Below, piece after piece: positions 52,601 through 59,939 of a DNA stretch of 64,000 nt (positions within the stretch are counted from its first letter, which is position 1; each line of letters starts with the position of its first letter). The DNA lies in assembly GCA_039029355.1 (NCBI GenBank), contig JBCCGI010000024.1, forward strand, positions 38,257-102,256, in the 5' to 3' direction. Origin of the DNA: JBCCGI01 sp039029355. Its GTDB lineage: Bacteria; Planctomycetota; UBA1135; GCA-002686595. A program made the translations under genes and the position numbers. The notes beneath the pieces are model-generated. The model did not search any database and was not told the DNA's origin. It was given only the letters and a program-made list of their open reading frames with translations.

Positions 52601-53571
52601 GTGCCCTCGACGCGCAGGTCGAAGCCCGCGCTCCCTCCCGCGCGCACGAGCGCGGGGAGCCCGGCGAGCCCGGTCACCGACAGCTGCCCCGTGTCGTGGA
52701 TCGTGGCGGTTTGGTCCGGCAGCACGAGCTCGGCCGCCGGGCTCACCACGAGCTCGCCTCCGCCCTGGACGTTGAGCGCGCCGAGCACCTCGGTGTGCCC
52801 GCCGAAGGGCACGATCGCTTGCCCGAACACGAGCAGGTTGTTGGGGAAGACGGCGTCGAGGAGCTGGACCGATCCCGTCACGAAGGCGTTGGAGATGCCG
52901 CCGGCCCCCGTGTCGATGACGCTGCCCGAGCCCGCGAGCTCGATCCAGCCGCTGAGCCCGGTGGCGAGGCCGCCGCTCGACGTCCAGTTGCCGCCGACCG
53001 TGTGGTTCGCGTACGAGAGGTCCCAGCTCGCCTGGCTGCCGAGGACCACGTCGCCCTGAACGTCCTGGCTGAAGGGCGTGGTGAGCGAGGCTCCCGACTC
53101 GAGCTCGAGCTTGTCGGTCACCGTGGCCCCGAGGTCGAGCACGGCCGAGCCGTGGATGACGAGGTCGGCGAAGGTAGCGGAGCCGACCCCGGCGACGTGC
53201 GTGTCGAAGGCCTGCAGCGCGACCTCGCTGCCCGCGGCGGCGGTCAGCGCTCCGTCGATGTAGACGAAGCCGCCATGCACCTCGAGGTCGTACCCCGAAT
53301 CCAGCGTCAGCGACGCCCCCGCATGCACGACCAGGTCCCTGCACGCGGCGTCGGTGAGGAACGTGTCGGGCTGGTTGATGCCCTGGAAGATCGCGACGTT
53401 GTCGCCCGCCGTGGGCACGACGGCGGGCGACCAATTGAGGGGCGAGTGCCAGCTGCTGCTAAAGGCGCCCGTCCACGAGATCGAGGGTTGGCCTCCCTGC
53501 GCCTGGACCGCCGCGGCAAGGGCGGGGCCTACCAGGAGGAGCGAGAGAAGAGACCTGCGGCGTGAGTGCAT
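49624..53571 (-). CDS. large exported glycoside-hydrolase-like (DUF6259-like) protein (1315 aa)
   Basis: ATG 53571 starts signal peptide MHSRRRSLLSLLLVGPALAA. Residues ~25-420 are a beta-helix/autotransporter-like region (PLNWSPAVVPTAGDNVAIFQ, then HAGASLTLDSGYDLEVHGGF), typical of planctomycete surface proteins. From ~640 to the end is a TIM-barrel-like region with FYWATHDTGNHLKPFF, FFWDHNSFDASFLDWFP, GYHGLYLDEYHHLERIC and FLWIESASEKYL, resembling DUF6259 glycan-hydrolase-like proteins. The acidic residues in LYLDEYHH and WIESAS are candidate catalytic groups. No terminal module. Probably degrades a polysaccharide at the cell surface; substrate unknown. Confidence 0.8.
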   Translation of the reverse strand: MHSRRRSLLSLLLVGPALAAAVQAQGGQPSISWTGAFSSSWHSPLNWSPAVVPTAGDNVAIFQGINQPDTFLTDAACRDLVVHAGASLTLDSGYDLEVHGGFVYIDGALTAAAGSEVALQAFDTHVAGVGSATFADLVIHGSAVLDLGATVTDKLELESGASLTTPFSQDVQGDVVLGSQASWDLSYANHTVGGNWTSSGGLATGLSGWIELAGSGSVIDTGAGGISNAFVTGSVQLLDAVFPNNLLVFGQAIVPFGGHTEVLGALNVQGGGELVVSPAAELVLPDQTATIHDTGQLSVTGLAGLPALVRAGGSAGFDLRVEGTLLAFDFEFEGPGPGGVVIPAQANVIDLSNGVFSSPSPVPGSALLDIQRSVPSSFPSLAFQDVLGLGTYGVRTLGGSSITFPGSTGALAGKDKADNPFSLLEFGLSYTITNGIVELTVREDPKFGLVHESVRNLTLTPPAPAPDVPDGVVLFPTDSWKVTLRDKLFGGPAAPYSCGPTSDGLVHVRPSSVPSADCIVACDGGPAADALSATWALDLAELHASDALVDPDLGAFPTAGTLHITVTYECRDDNDFVSGNLAVRVDAPGAELSVYRVELLTGIEIGDAPDAQVLAAPWYFGAALRDPLSSEIVALSDCSADARLSDPELGKSVATHPGVMAMQFLAYYESDDPGADMFYWATHDTGNHLKPFFLYSLSYDDAPGLGFGTQYYPEDNLVVTGMEAAEGITLPFDVTLTATQGDWFDAAQRYRAWVEAAGLLPPKPGDPASLFSEAVRTAPALGVVTLSRCDLVDGGPALAPNENQDVPKHYPSFADWQPEWDGLKAYFGVDSIVSRVFFWDHNSFDASFLDWFPIRAEFLDGQLASDPWAPYFHPLIVDENSASYASSYIPELFGGSLAPFTIKDEFGADHANVLPAMGKLNPACGVYPKTDWQQQVLCPAALLDPMNPASPSIVYLYAQAVLDRMDAPAYAGAGPMGYHGLYLDEYHHLERICYDPGHGHPVGNGADLVDYKQIFAWLIKNRLRLKDPEAFLWIESASEKYLRYVEVCNTRYSTVYGSESPYDQVPMFQAVYNEYQRFAKNFPVNRAWTEDPPKSEMLDARNAFARHAHESGEVPLGTELPQKLLVQNMADKPHFAQTVEMIRRFVQVLKTTEAGDLLRFGRRFRDPKAELTPVPLPTLGPSGWEGVPAGSLPIDFRGGPILEPPGDANGALGPAVYVSASGEPGARIGLLFVNWTAYGDDAAAPEKAVDDPGTYNVRLTIDPEEYGFTSADHGDLVLTNVATGTSTSLPWFGGEASFEQEVPAVNAVMLVLERD

Positions 53572-53700
53572 GTCGGCCTGCCTGTGGAAGCGGTGAGCGC
53601 GAGGGCCCGCTCCGTGCCCACTCCGGGCAGGTCGCAAGGGCCGTCGTCACCGAGAACACACGCAGTCCGCGCGCAGAGTCTGTCAGGAACCCGCCGTGCG

Positions 53701-54096
53701 CTACGCCTCCTTCGAACGCCCGGCGAGCCAGCTCGCCACGACGATCAGCGGCGCGTCGATCCACATCCAGGCCGGCGCCTCGAGCGCGATCTGGTTGTAG
53801 ACGGCGCCGGCCAGCGTCAGCGCCCCGATGATGCCCGACAGCAGCATGGGGCGCGAGCCGCCGAGCTTCGCCGCGATCCACCCGCCGACCCCCGCCTGCC
53901 CCACGTGCGCGGCCAGGACCGTCAGGAAGGCCTGCGGGGGGAGCGTGGCGACGTACGCCTTCATCTGCTCGGGGTCCTGCATGTCCATGCCCTCGGGCAT
54001 GGGAAAGAAGACCTTCGAGTTCAGCAGGATGAGCGCGATGTTCCAGATGTTGCCCGCGATCAGACCGACGATCACGGCTCCGACGTTTCTCAGCAT
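53701..54096 (-). CDS. small four-helix membrane protein (131 aa)
   Basis: ATG 54096 begins MLRNVGAVIVGLIAGNIWNI; four hydrophobic helices (~1-25, 58-78, 85-105, 108-125) with a short periplasmic-type loop FFPMPEGMDMQDPEQMKAYV after the first. Similar small membrane proteins occur widely in marine bacteria, but I cannot name a function. A GGAGG lies 12 nt upstream (long spacing). The longer frame upstream has no ribosome-binding site. It stands alone, upstream of a decayed gene. Confidence 0.78.
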   Translation of the reverse strand: MLRNVGAVIVGLIAGNIWNIALILLNSKVFFPMPEGMDMQDPEQMKAYVATLPPQAFLTVLAAHVGQAGVGGWIAAKLGGSRPMLLSGIIGALTLAGAVYNQIALEAPAWMWIDAPLIVVASWLAGRSKEA

Positions 54097-54613
54097 GATG
54101 GATAGGTGCCTCCGGCCGGAAACGTTAGCGGGAGCCGTGCGCCGGTTCACGGCCTAGGACGAAGTCCTGGAGCGTGCCGAGCTGGCTGGCGACCGCGTTC
54201 GTCAGGGAGATCTTCGCCGCCGGCTCCGGGCAGGCACCCTGCGCGCAGAGCTCCAGCTCGATCGCCTCGTACGAGAACGGCTTGGGGGATGCTCATGGGA
54301 GCCCCGGGGGGCGGGAGCGCCGAGGGTCGCGAGCATCCCCGGCGGGTTCAGGACGTCGCACAGGGGGAGGTCGTTGGAGCGCCTATCGAGCACGCCGGCG
54401 AGCGACGCCGTCCCCGCGCCGCCCCCAAGGCACGCGAACCGCTGCGCTCCTATAGAGCTGATTCTTGCACTTCATTTTCGCCCTCCGTCCCGCCGCGGCG
54501 CGCGCACCCGCGGAGCGTCTAGACACCCAGCGCAGGCCGGTGTGTGATGGATTCTCTCTCCGGAGCCCGCCCGGTCGCGGACCCCGGTCCCCCCTCAGGA
54601 GTAACGCCCCCCT
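54097..54613. other. 517-nt region without an intact gene
   Basis: Contains the decayed module (54125-54393) and an AT-rich patch at 54449-54480 (TATAGAGCTGATTCTTGCAC and following) that stands out from the surrounding GC and may hold a promoter on either strand. No other coding sequence seen. Confidence 0.45.
54125..54393 (-). pseudogene. decayed remnant of an exported protein's terminal module
   Basis: On the minus strand, LPLCDVLNPPGMLATLGAP (one frame) is followed about 80 nt later, in another frame, by IELELCAQGACPEPAAKISL and TNAVASQLGTL, ending at TAA 54125-54127. The second piece matches the end of module A in the protein at 47216-48286 (ALCAQG..., LALTNALDVTLGT). No start, no signal peptide and at least one frameshift. 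I read it as the tail of a gene lost by deletion, or as a sequence error in a short gene. Confidence 0.5.
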
Positions 54614-57040
54614 ATGACTCGATCCGCGCTCCCGTTCCATCCAACCCTCGGCGCGGCCTGCCGCGGCGCCGTCGGAGCGCTCACCCTCGCCGCCGCCCCC
54701 CTCGCACAGGGAGAGGGCGGCCTCGACCTGGTCCCGGTGACCGTGATCCCGAACCAGGCCATCCAGACCGGCAACACGTTGCTGGTCGCGGGCCGTTCGA
54801 CCTTTGTGCGCGTGCCCGTGCGTGGGCTCGGCACGATCGGCAAGGGCGTCGTCTACGACGGCGTCATGCGGGTCTACGACAACGGCCTCGAGGTCCCCGG
54901 CTCGCCCTTCTACTCGATGAATGGTCCGCTGGTGCCCGTGCCGCAGCCGGACCCGAACGAGCTCGACGGCACGCTGAACTTCGTGTTCGTGCCGCCGGAG
55001 TCGGACGCGGTCGAGATGGTCGTCGAGATCAATCCGGCCGGCGCGACCCAGGTCGCCGAGACCGACTACACGAACAACGTCGTGACCTCCGGCCCGCGCG
55101 ACTTCGTGTGCAAGGCCGTGCCGCAGGTCACGTTCGTCCCGATCGACTACCAGCCCAGCGGCGGTGGGTCGAACCCGCCCGACTGGGACCTGATCAAGCC
55201 CGGCGCCGGCGACAACTTCCTCCAGGGCATCTATCCGGTGCCGGACTGGGAGTACCAGCGCACCGACGCCCCGACGAAGCTCTGGACTTCGTCGGTCTCG
55301 AGCTCCTCGGGCGGCGTGCAGCTGGCCCAGGCGCTGGCCAACGACATGCTGCTGATGAACCCGGTGCCGGACTACATCTACGGCTGGATCCCCGGCGCGC
55401 TGCCCGGCTACAACGGCGTCGCGCTGTCGGTGCCCGGCGTGGCCGCCATCGGCAACACCCAGCCGATCCGCCACCAGCGCACCTTCGCGCACGAGCTGGG
55501 ACACCTGTTCGGGCTGGGGCACAACACCAGCACGATCAACGAAGTCGGCATCGACGTCGAGCACCACCTCAACATCACCGAGTCGCTGCCGCAGCTCAAG
55601 CCGACCTCCCACAAGGACATCATGTTCGCCGGCCTTCTCACCGAGGAGGCCTGGGTGCGCGAGTCGAACTACCAGTTCTTCTCCAACAACGGCAACCTCC
55701 TCTGCACCGGCGACGCCGCGGACGACGCGGGCGGCTCGCGGCTGATCGTGTCGGGGCTCTTCGATCACGACGCGCGGTCGCTCGAGCTGACCGACACGCT
55801 GGTCATCGAGGGCGGGCGTGCAAGCGCCTTCCACCCGGTGGAGAGCGCGGACGTCGTGCTCCGCGCCTACGACGGCGAGACCCTGCTCGCCGAGCTCGGC
55901 GTCTCGACCCGCAGCAGCGCGGACTCGTGCCCGGGCTGCGGAGCCGCGCCGAAGGACGAGGCCACGGCCGACGCCGCGGGCGGCGTGACGCCGCTCGGCG
56001 GCTTCGCGGCGGCGTTGCCCAGCGCGGTTGACCCCGACGCGGTGGACCGCGTCGAGCTGAGCCACGGGCCGAGCGGCACGCCGCTCGGGACGCTGCGCCG
56101 CAGCGCCTCGGCGCCCGAGATCGCGGCCTTCGCGGTGAGCGAGGGCCGCGCGAGCTGGGACGCCTCCGACGCGGACGGCGACGCGCTCTCGTTCTACCTG
56201 CGCTACAGCCCCGACGGCACGCGCCTCGTGCCGGTGCATAGCGGGCTCGCCGCCGACCAGGCGAGCTTTGATCCCGCCGCGCTCGCGCCGCCGCAGAGCG
56301 GCGCCTACTTCGAGCTCCTGGCCACCGACGGGCTCAACACCACGACCGTGCGCCACGCGCTGACCGCCGACGGCGGGGGCGGGACGCAGCCGTGGATCCA
56401 GGTGCTGTCGCCCGACCCGGGCTTCACCTTCCCGGCGGGCGCCACGGTGATCCTGCACAGCTCCGGCTGGGACGTCGAGGACCGCGCGCTGACCGGAGCG
56501 GCGATCACGTGGGCGTCGGACGTCGACGGCGACCTGGGCGACGGGCGCGTGCACTTCGCGAACGACCTGTCGGTCGGCACACACGTGATCACCGGCACCG
56601 CGACCGACTCTTCGCTCAGCAGCTCCAGCCACTCGGTGACGATCGAGATCACCCCGCGCGAGCTGCCGGGCGAGGTGTGCCAGCCGGACCTCGGCTTCGG
56701 CGGCCCGGGTGGATCGCTGCTCGAGGTCTGCGGCGGCGACCTGTCCAGCGGCACCACGGCCGCGGTCACGCTGAGCGGCGCGGCGCCGTCGGCTCCGCTG
56801 TGGCTCCTGGTCAGCTTCAGCCAGAACCCGACCTCGCTCTACGGCGGCACGGTGGTGCCCTTCCCCGCGACGCTGGTCCTGGCCGACACGACCGGCGCGG
56901 ACGGCAACTGGACCGCGCCCGACCCGGTGGTCGGCGGCGGCGGGCCGCTGACGCTGTTCCTGCAGGCGGCCTACCTCGACGACGGCTTCCCCGAGGGCGT
57001 CGGCTTCTCGAACGCGGTGCAGGTCGAGGTCCTGCCTTGA
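54614..57040 (+). CDS. exported metzincin-like zinc metalloprotease (808 aa)
   Basis: ATG 54614 with AGGAG about 13 nt upstream; signal-peptide-like N-terminus (ACRGAVGALTLAAAPLAQGE). Residues ~293-303 are HELGHLFGLGH, the full metzincin zinc motif HExxHxxGxxH with a Met-turn in DIMFAG at ~336. An N-terminal CARDB/Ig-like region (~30-180) precedes it; Ig-like or PKD-like domains follow (~430-690, with VTIEITP closing), and a module C domain ends the protein (~695-808, GGPGGSLLEVCGG to VQVEVLP). All zinc ligands are present, so active proteolysis outside the cell is likely. Substrate unknown. A 24-bp palindrome follows. Confidence 0.9.
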   Translation: MTRSALPFHPTLGAACRGAVGALTLAAAPLAQGEGGLDLVPVTVIPNQAIQTGNTLLVAGRSTFVRVPVRGLGTIGKGVVYDGVMRVYDNGLEVPGSPFYSMNGPLVPVPQPDPNELDGTLNFVFVPPESDAVEMVVEINPAGATQVAETDYTNNVVTSGPRDFVCKAVPQVTFVPIDYQPSGGGSNPPDWDLIKPGAGDNFLQGIYPVPDWEYQRTDAPTKLWTSSVSSSSGGVQLAQALANDMLLMNPVPDYIYGWIPGALPGYNGVALSVPGVAAIGNTQPIRHQRTFAHELGHLFGLGHNTSTINEVGIDVEHHLNITESLPQLKPTSHKDIMFAGLLTEEAWVRESNYQFFSNNGNLLCTGDAADDAGGSRLIVSGLFDHDARSLELTDTLVIEGGRASAFHPVESADVVLRAYDGETLLAELGVSTRSSADSCPGCGAAPKDEATADAAGGVTPLGGFAAALPSAVDPDAVDRVELSHGPSGTPLGTLRRSASAPEIAAFAVSEGRASWDASDADGDALSFYLRYSPDGTRLVPVHSGLAADQASFDPAALAPPQSGAYFELLATDGLNTTTVRHALTADGGGGTQPWIQVLSPDPGFTFPAGATVILHSSGWDVEDRALTGAAITWASDVDGDLGDGRVHFANDLSVGTHVITGTATDSSLSSSSHSVTIEITPRELPGEVCQPDLGFGGPGGSLLEVCGGDLSSGTTAAVTLSGAAPSAPLWLLVSFSQNPTSLYGGTVVPFPATLVLADTTGADGNWTAPDPVVGGGGPLTLFLQAAYLDDGFPEGVGFSNAVQVEVLP

Positions 57041-57051
57041 CCAAGGCCCTG

Positions 57052-57075
57052 GGCCCCCGGCGCGCGCCGGGGGCC
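57052..57075. terminator. 24-bp perfect palindrome between convergent genes
   Basis: Perfectly self-complementary 24-bp GC palindrome (stem of about 10 bp with a small loop) in the 46-nt gap between the convergent metalloprotease and beta-helix genes. Probably a bidirectional transcription stop; no T-run. Confidence 0.55.
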
Positions 57076-57086
57076 TGCGGCTGCGC

Positions 57087-58382
57087 CTAGAGCGAGGCGT
57101 CGAGCAGCGTGAGCGCGCTCCCCGAGCTCACGTTGCACGCGCCCAGCGTGTCGACGAAGTTCGCCTGCACGTAGAGGTGCAGCGCCGGCTGCGGCCCGAA
57201 GACCGGAACCGGTACCGCGAGCGTCGCCAGGCCCTGCGCGTCGACCGGCGTCGTCGCGACCGTGAAGAACGCGGTGGGGTCGAAGAGCACCGACCCGCCG
57301 CAGGGCTGGTTGTAGAACGGCACGGCGCCGAACGAGACGAAGAGGAAGGCGAGGTCGCCCGGCTCGCCCTCGAAGGAGAGCGTGAGCGTCTCGCCCTCGC
57401 GCGCCGGCGAGTTGACCGTGAAGGCGCGGTGGGGCCGCAGGATCTCGGTGTTGGTCGACCCGACGCCGAACCCGAACGGGACCGCGTCCGAGCCGTCGGG
57501 GCATTGCTGAACGATGACCGGCACGCCGGTGAAGAGCTCGGTGACCTTGCCGCCGCTGCCGCCAAAACCCCCGCCGAAGATCGTGTCGCGCTGCACCAGC
57601 TGCGCGTCCCCGAACAGCACGGCGCCCGGAGCGCCGCTCCCGCCGTTGCCGCAGGAGTCGGACGAGAAGGGATCGAGAATGGTCGCGGAGTAGCCCGAGC
57701 CGCCCCCGCCTCCCACGGCGATCGCGCCGGACAGGTAGAGGAAGCCGCCGGTCGCGACCAGGCCCGTCTCTCCGCTCTGTCCGTTCTTGGCCTCCTGGAC
57801 GCCGCTTCCGCCGCCGCCGCCGGAGATCGAGACGTCGTACATGTGGACGGTTGAGCCCGTCACGACCAGCCCCTCCGCGGGAACCGCGAAGGGCAGGAAC
57901 AGGGTCCACTGGTTGCCCGAGCGTCCTTGGAACGTGGACCCGATGACGACGACGTCGTCCGATTGCTGGATCCTGCCCGCCGGCGCGCCGCCGGTGCTGA
58001 GGTGCTCCTCGATCCAGACGGTTCCCTCGCAGCCGTCGATGACGAGCTCGGTCGACTCGAAGCCGCGCAGGCTCACGACGCCGTCGGGGGCGAGGCCCTG
58101 GATGTCGATCGCGTCGGCGACGACCGACGCGCCGGAGTCGGCGACCAAGGCCAGGGTCTTGTTGACGACCTGGAAGTCGGCGTAGTTGCCGTCTCTCACC
58201 AGGACGGTGTCGCCGTCGGCGGCGGCGTTGATGGCGTCCTGGACCTGTTGGAAGTCGACGCCCGGGCCGCCGTCGTCGTCGACGACCCAGATGGCTCCCT
58301 GGGCGGTGGACGCGGAGGCGAGCGTGGCGGTGGCGACAAGGGGGAAGGAACGGAGAAGAGCCGGCAGCGACATGGACCTCAT
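57087..58382 (-). CDS. exported beta-helix protein, tandem paralogue 1 (431 aa)
   Basis: ATG 58382 with GGGAG 8 nt upstream; signal peptide SLPALLRSFPLVATATLASA. The mature start WVVDDDGGPGVDFQQVQDA and DGDTVLVRDGNYADF is the beta-helix entry signature. A Gly-rich helix core with SGGGGGSG and GGGGGSGY insertions follows to ~310. The last ~115 residues (VNSPAREGETLTLSFEG to LTLLDASL) are module C and nearly identical to the end of the neighbouring paralogue, while the cores differ. Likely secreted or surface located. The pair arose by tandem duplication; lyase activity is not evident. Confidence 0.84.
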   Translation of the reverse strand: MRSMSLPALLRSFPLVATATLASASTAQGAIWVVDDDGGPGVDFQQVQDAINAAADGDTVLVRDGNYADFQVVNKTLALVADSGASVVADAIDIQGLAPDGVVSLRGFESTELVIDGCEGTVWIEEHLSTGGAPAGRIQQSDDVVVIGSTFQGRSGNQWTLFLPFAVPAEGLVVTGSTVHMYDVSISGGGGGSGVQEAKNGQSGETGLVATGGFLYLSGAIAVGGGGGSGYSATILDPFSSDSCGNGGSGAPGAVLFGDAQLVQRDTIFGGGFGGSGGKVTELFTGVPVIVQQCPDGSDAVPFGFGVGSTNTEILRPHRAFTVNSPAREGETLTLSFEGEPGDLAFLFVSFGAVPFYNQPCGGSVLFDPTAFFTVATTPVDAQGLATLAVPVPVFGPQPALHLYVQANFVDTLGACNVSSGSALTLLDASL

Positions 58383-58422
58383 AGAGGATCTCCCATCGGA
58401 GGGGGTCTGTTGCGGGCGAGGT

Positions 58423-58453
58423 GGCCTTACCCGAGGGTAACACGGGTAAGGCC
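58423..58453. promoter_or_regulatory. 11-bp inverted repeat around a -10-like hexamer
   Basis: Perfect arms GGCCTTACCCG (58423-58433) and CGGGTAAGGCC (58443-58453) with a 9-nt centre. On the minus strand TACCCT (58434-58439) falls in the centre, 51 nt from ATG 58382. It may be an operator for a dimeric regulator over a promoter, or a terminator of the upstream paralogue. Confidence 0.45.
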
Positions 58454-58512
58454 GGACGCGTTGCGGTACCGCGGCCGGGCCCCCGGGGTGAGCCGGAGGC
58501 CCCCGCCTCGAG

Positions 58513-59811
58513 CTAGAGCGAGGCGTCGAGCAGCGTGAGGACGCTCCCCGAGCTCACGTTGCAGTCGCCGAGCGTGTCGACGAAGTTCGCCTGCACGTAG
58601 AAGTGCAGCGCCGGCTGCGGCCCGAAGACCGGCACGGGCACGGACAGGGTCGCGAGTCCGCGCGAGTCGACCGGCGTGGTCGCGACGGTGAGGAACGACC
58701 CCGCGTCGAACAGGATCGATCCGCCGCAGGGCTGGTTGTAGAAGGGCGCGGTCCCGACCGACAGGAAGAGGAAGGCGAGGTCGCCTGGCTGGCCCTCGAA
58801 GTCGAGCGTGAGCGTCTCGCCCTCGCGCGCCGGCGAGTTGACCGCGAAGGAGCGGTGCGGACGCACGATCTCGGTGACGACGGCGCCGGAGCCTGCGGAG
58901 ATCGGGCTGCCGGGAAAGCCGTCGTTGCACTGTTGGAGGATCTCCGTGGAGCCAAAGAGCAAGACCTTGCCGCCGATGCCCGCCGAGCCGCCGAGGAAGG
59001 TGCACCCGCGGTGCACGAGCTCGTCGGCGTTCCCGAGAGAGACGCCCGCGGCTCCGCTGCCCCCGCTGCCGCACATCTCGGAGCCGAACAGGCTGGTCGC
59101 CACCGGGGAGTAGCCCGGGCCGCCCGATCCGCCCCGGAAATCGCACCCCGAGGCGTAGACGAAGTCGATGCCCGTGAACCGCAGGCCCGTCCCACCGCCG
59201 CCCCCGGTCGGGCCGCCGACCCATCCCGGGGCGCCGCCGCCGCCGGAGCTCGTGACGCCGTACAGGTGCACGGTGGAGTTCGTCAAATCGATGCCCCGTC
59301 CGGGAGAGTTCGACTCGTAGGAGAAGAGGCTCGGGCTGCTCCCGGAGGCACCGCTGAAGACGCTGTCGACCACGACCACGTCGGTCGACTCCACGACGTC
59401 GCACGCCGGGCGGCCGGAGGAGCTGGTGTGACCCTCGACCCAGACGACGCCCAGGCAGTCCTCGATGGAGAGCTCGCGCGAGCGCAGTCCGTGCAGGCTC
59501 GTCACGCGCCCAGCCGCGAGGTCGAGGACGTCGATCGCGGCGGCGTAGGGGGCGGCGTCGACGTCGGCGAGGATCGCCAGGTGCTTGTCGACGACCTGGA
59601 AGTCGGCATAGAGGCCGTCCCGGACCAGGACGGTGTCTCCGTCCGCGGTGGCGTCGACCGCGTCCTGGATCTCAACGAAGTCCACGCCCGGGCCGCCGTC
59701 GTCGTCGACGACCCACACCACGCCCTGGGCGGCGGCGGGGCACGCGAGCAGCGTGGCGACGAGGAAGAGGCGAGTGGGCGAGTCCGCGGCCGGCGGCAGA
59801 GTGCGCTTCAT
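58513..59811 (-). CDS. exported beta-helix protein, tandem paralogue 2 (432 aa)
   Basis: ATG 59811 with AGGAGA 5 nt upstream; signal peptide SPTRLFLVATLLACPAAAQG. Same layout as its downstream neighbour: WVVDDDGGPGVDFVEIQDAV, GDTVLVRDGLYADFQVV, Gly-rich beta-helix core with Cys-containing GCDFRGGSGG and MCGSGGSG loops, and a module C end (VNSPAREGETLTLDFEG, PFYNQPCGGS, PVPVFGPQPALH, LTLLDASL). Longer upstream open frame is a shadow. Forms a tandem pair in the same direction with 130 nt between; expression may be independent because of the inverted repeat between them. Confidence 0.84.
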   Translation of the reverse strand: MKRTLPPAADSPTRLFLVATLLACPAAAQGVVWVVDDDGGPGVDFVEIQDAVDATADGDTVLVRDGLYADFQVVDKHLAILADVDAAPYAAAIDVLDLAAGRVTSLHGLRSRELSIEDCLGVVWVEGHTSSSGRPACDVVESTDVVVVDSVFSGASGSSPSLFSYESNSPGRGIDLTNSTVHLYGVTSSGGGGAPGWVGGPTGGGGGTGLRFTGIDFVYASGCDFRGGSGGPGYSPVATSLFGSEMCGSGGSGAAGVSLGNADELVHRGCTFLGGSAGIGGKVLLFGSTEILQQCNDGFPGSPISAGSGAVVTEIVRPHRSFAVNSPAREGETLTLDFEGQPGDLAFLFLSVGTAPFYNQPCGGSILFDAGSFLTVATTPVDSRGLATLSVPVPVFGPQPALHFYVQANFVDTLGDCNVSSGSVLTLLDASL

Positions 59812-59869
59812 GATCTCTCCTAGCAGATGAGCTTGGATGCGAGCGGGCCGGGGGAGGGCCAGGGGCTCG

Positions 59870-59875
59870 AGCCTA
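59870..59875 (-). promoter_or_regulatory. candidate -10 box TAGGCT
   Basis: TAGGCT on the minus strand, 58 nt upstream of ATG 59811. Confidence 0.35.
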
Positions 59876-59939
59876 CCACACCCCTGGCCACGCCTCGGCC
59901 GCCGGCGCCGCGACGACACACCGCGGCGCGTCGCCGCGG

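Noticed and set aside
49228..53565. Plus-strand open frame of 1445 codons
   Set aside because: It is antisense to the glycoside-hydrolase-like gene, rich in Arg/Val/Glu without domains; the minus-strand frame has the signal peptide and motifs.
57087..59811. Polysaccharide lyase activity for the beta-helix paralogues
   Set aside because: The fold signature is clear, but no conserved catalytic Lys/Arg/Asp set of pectate or alginate lyases can be seen, so only the fold is called.
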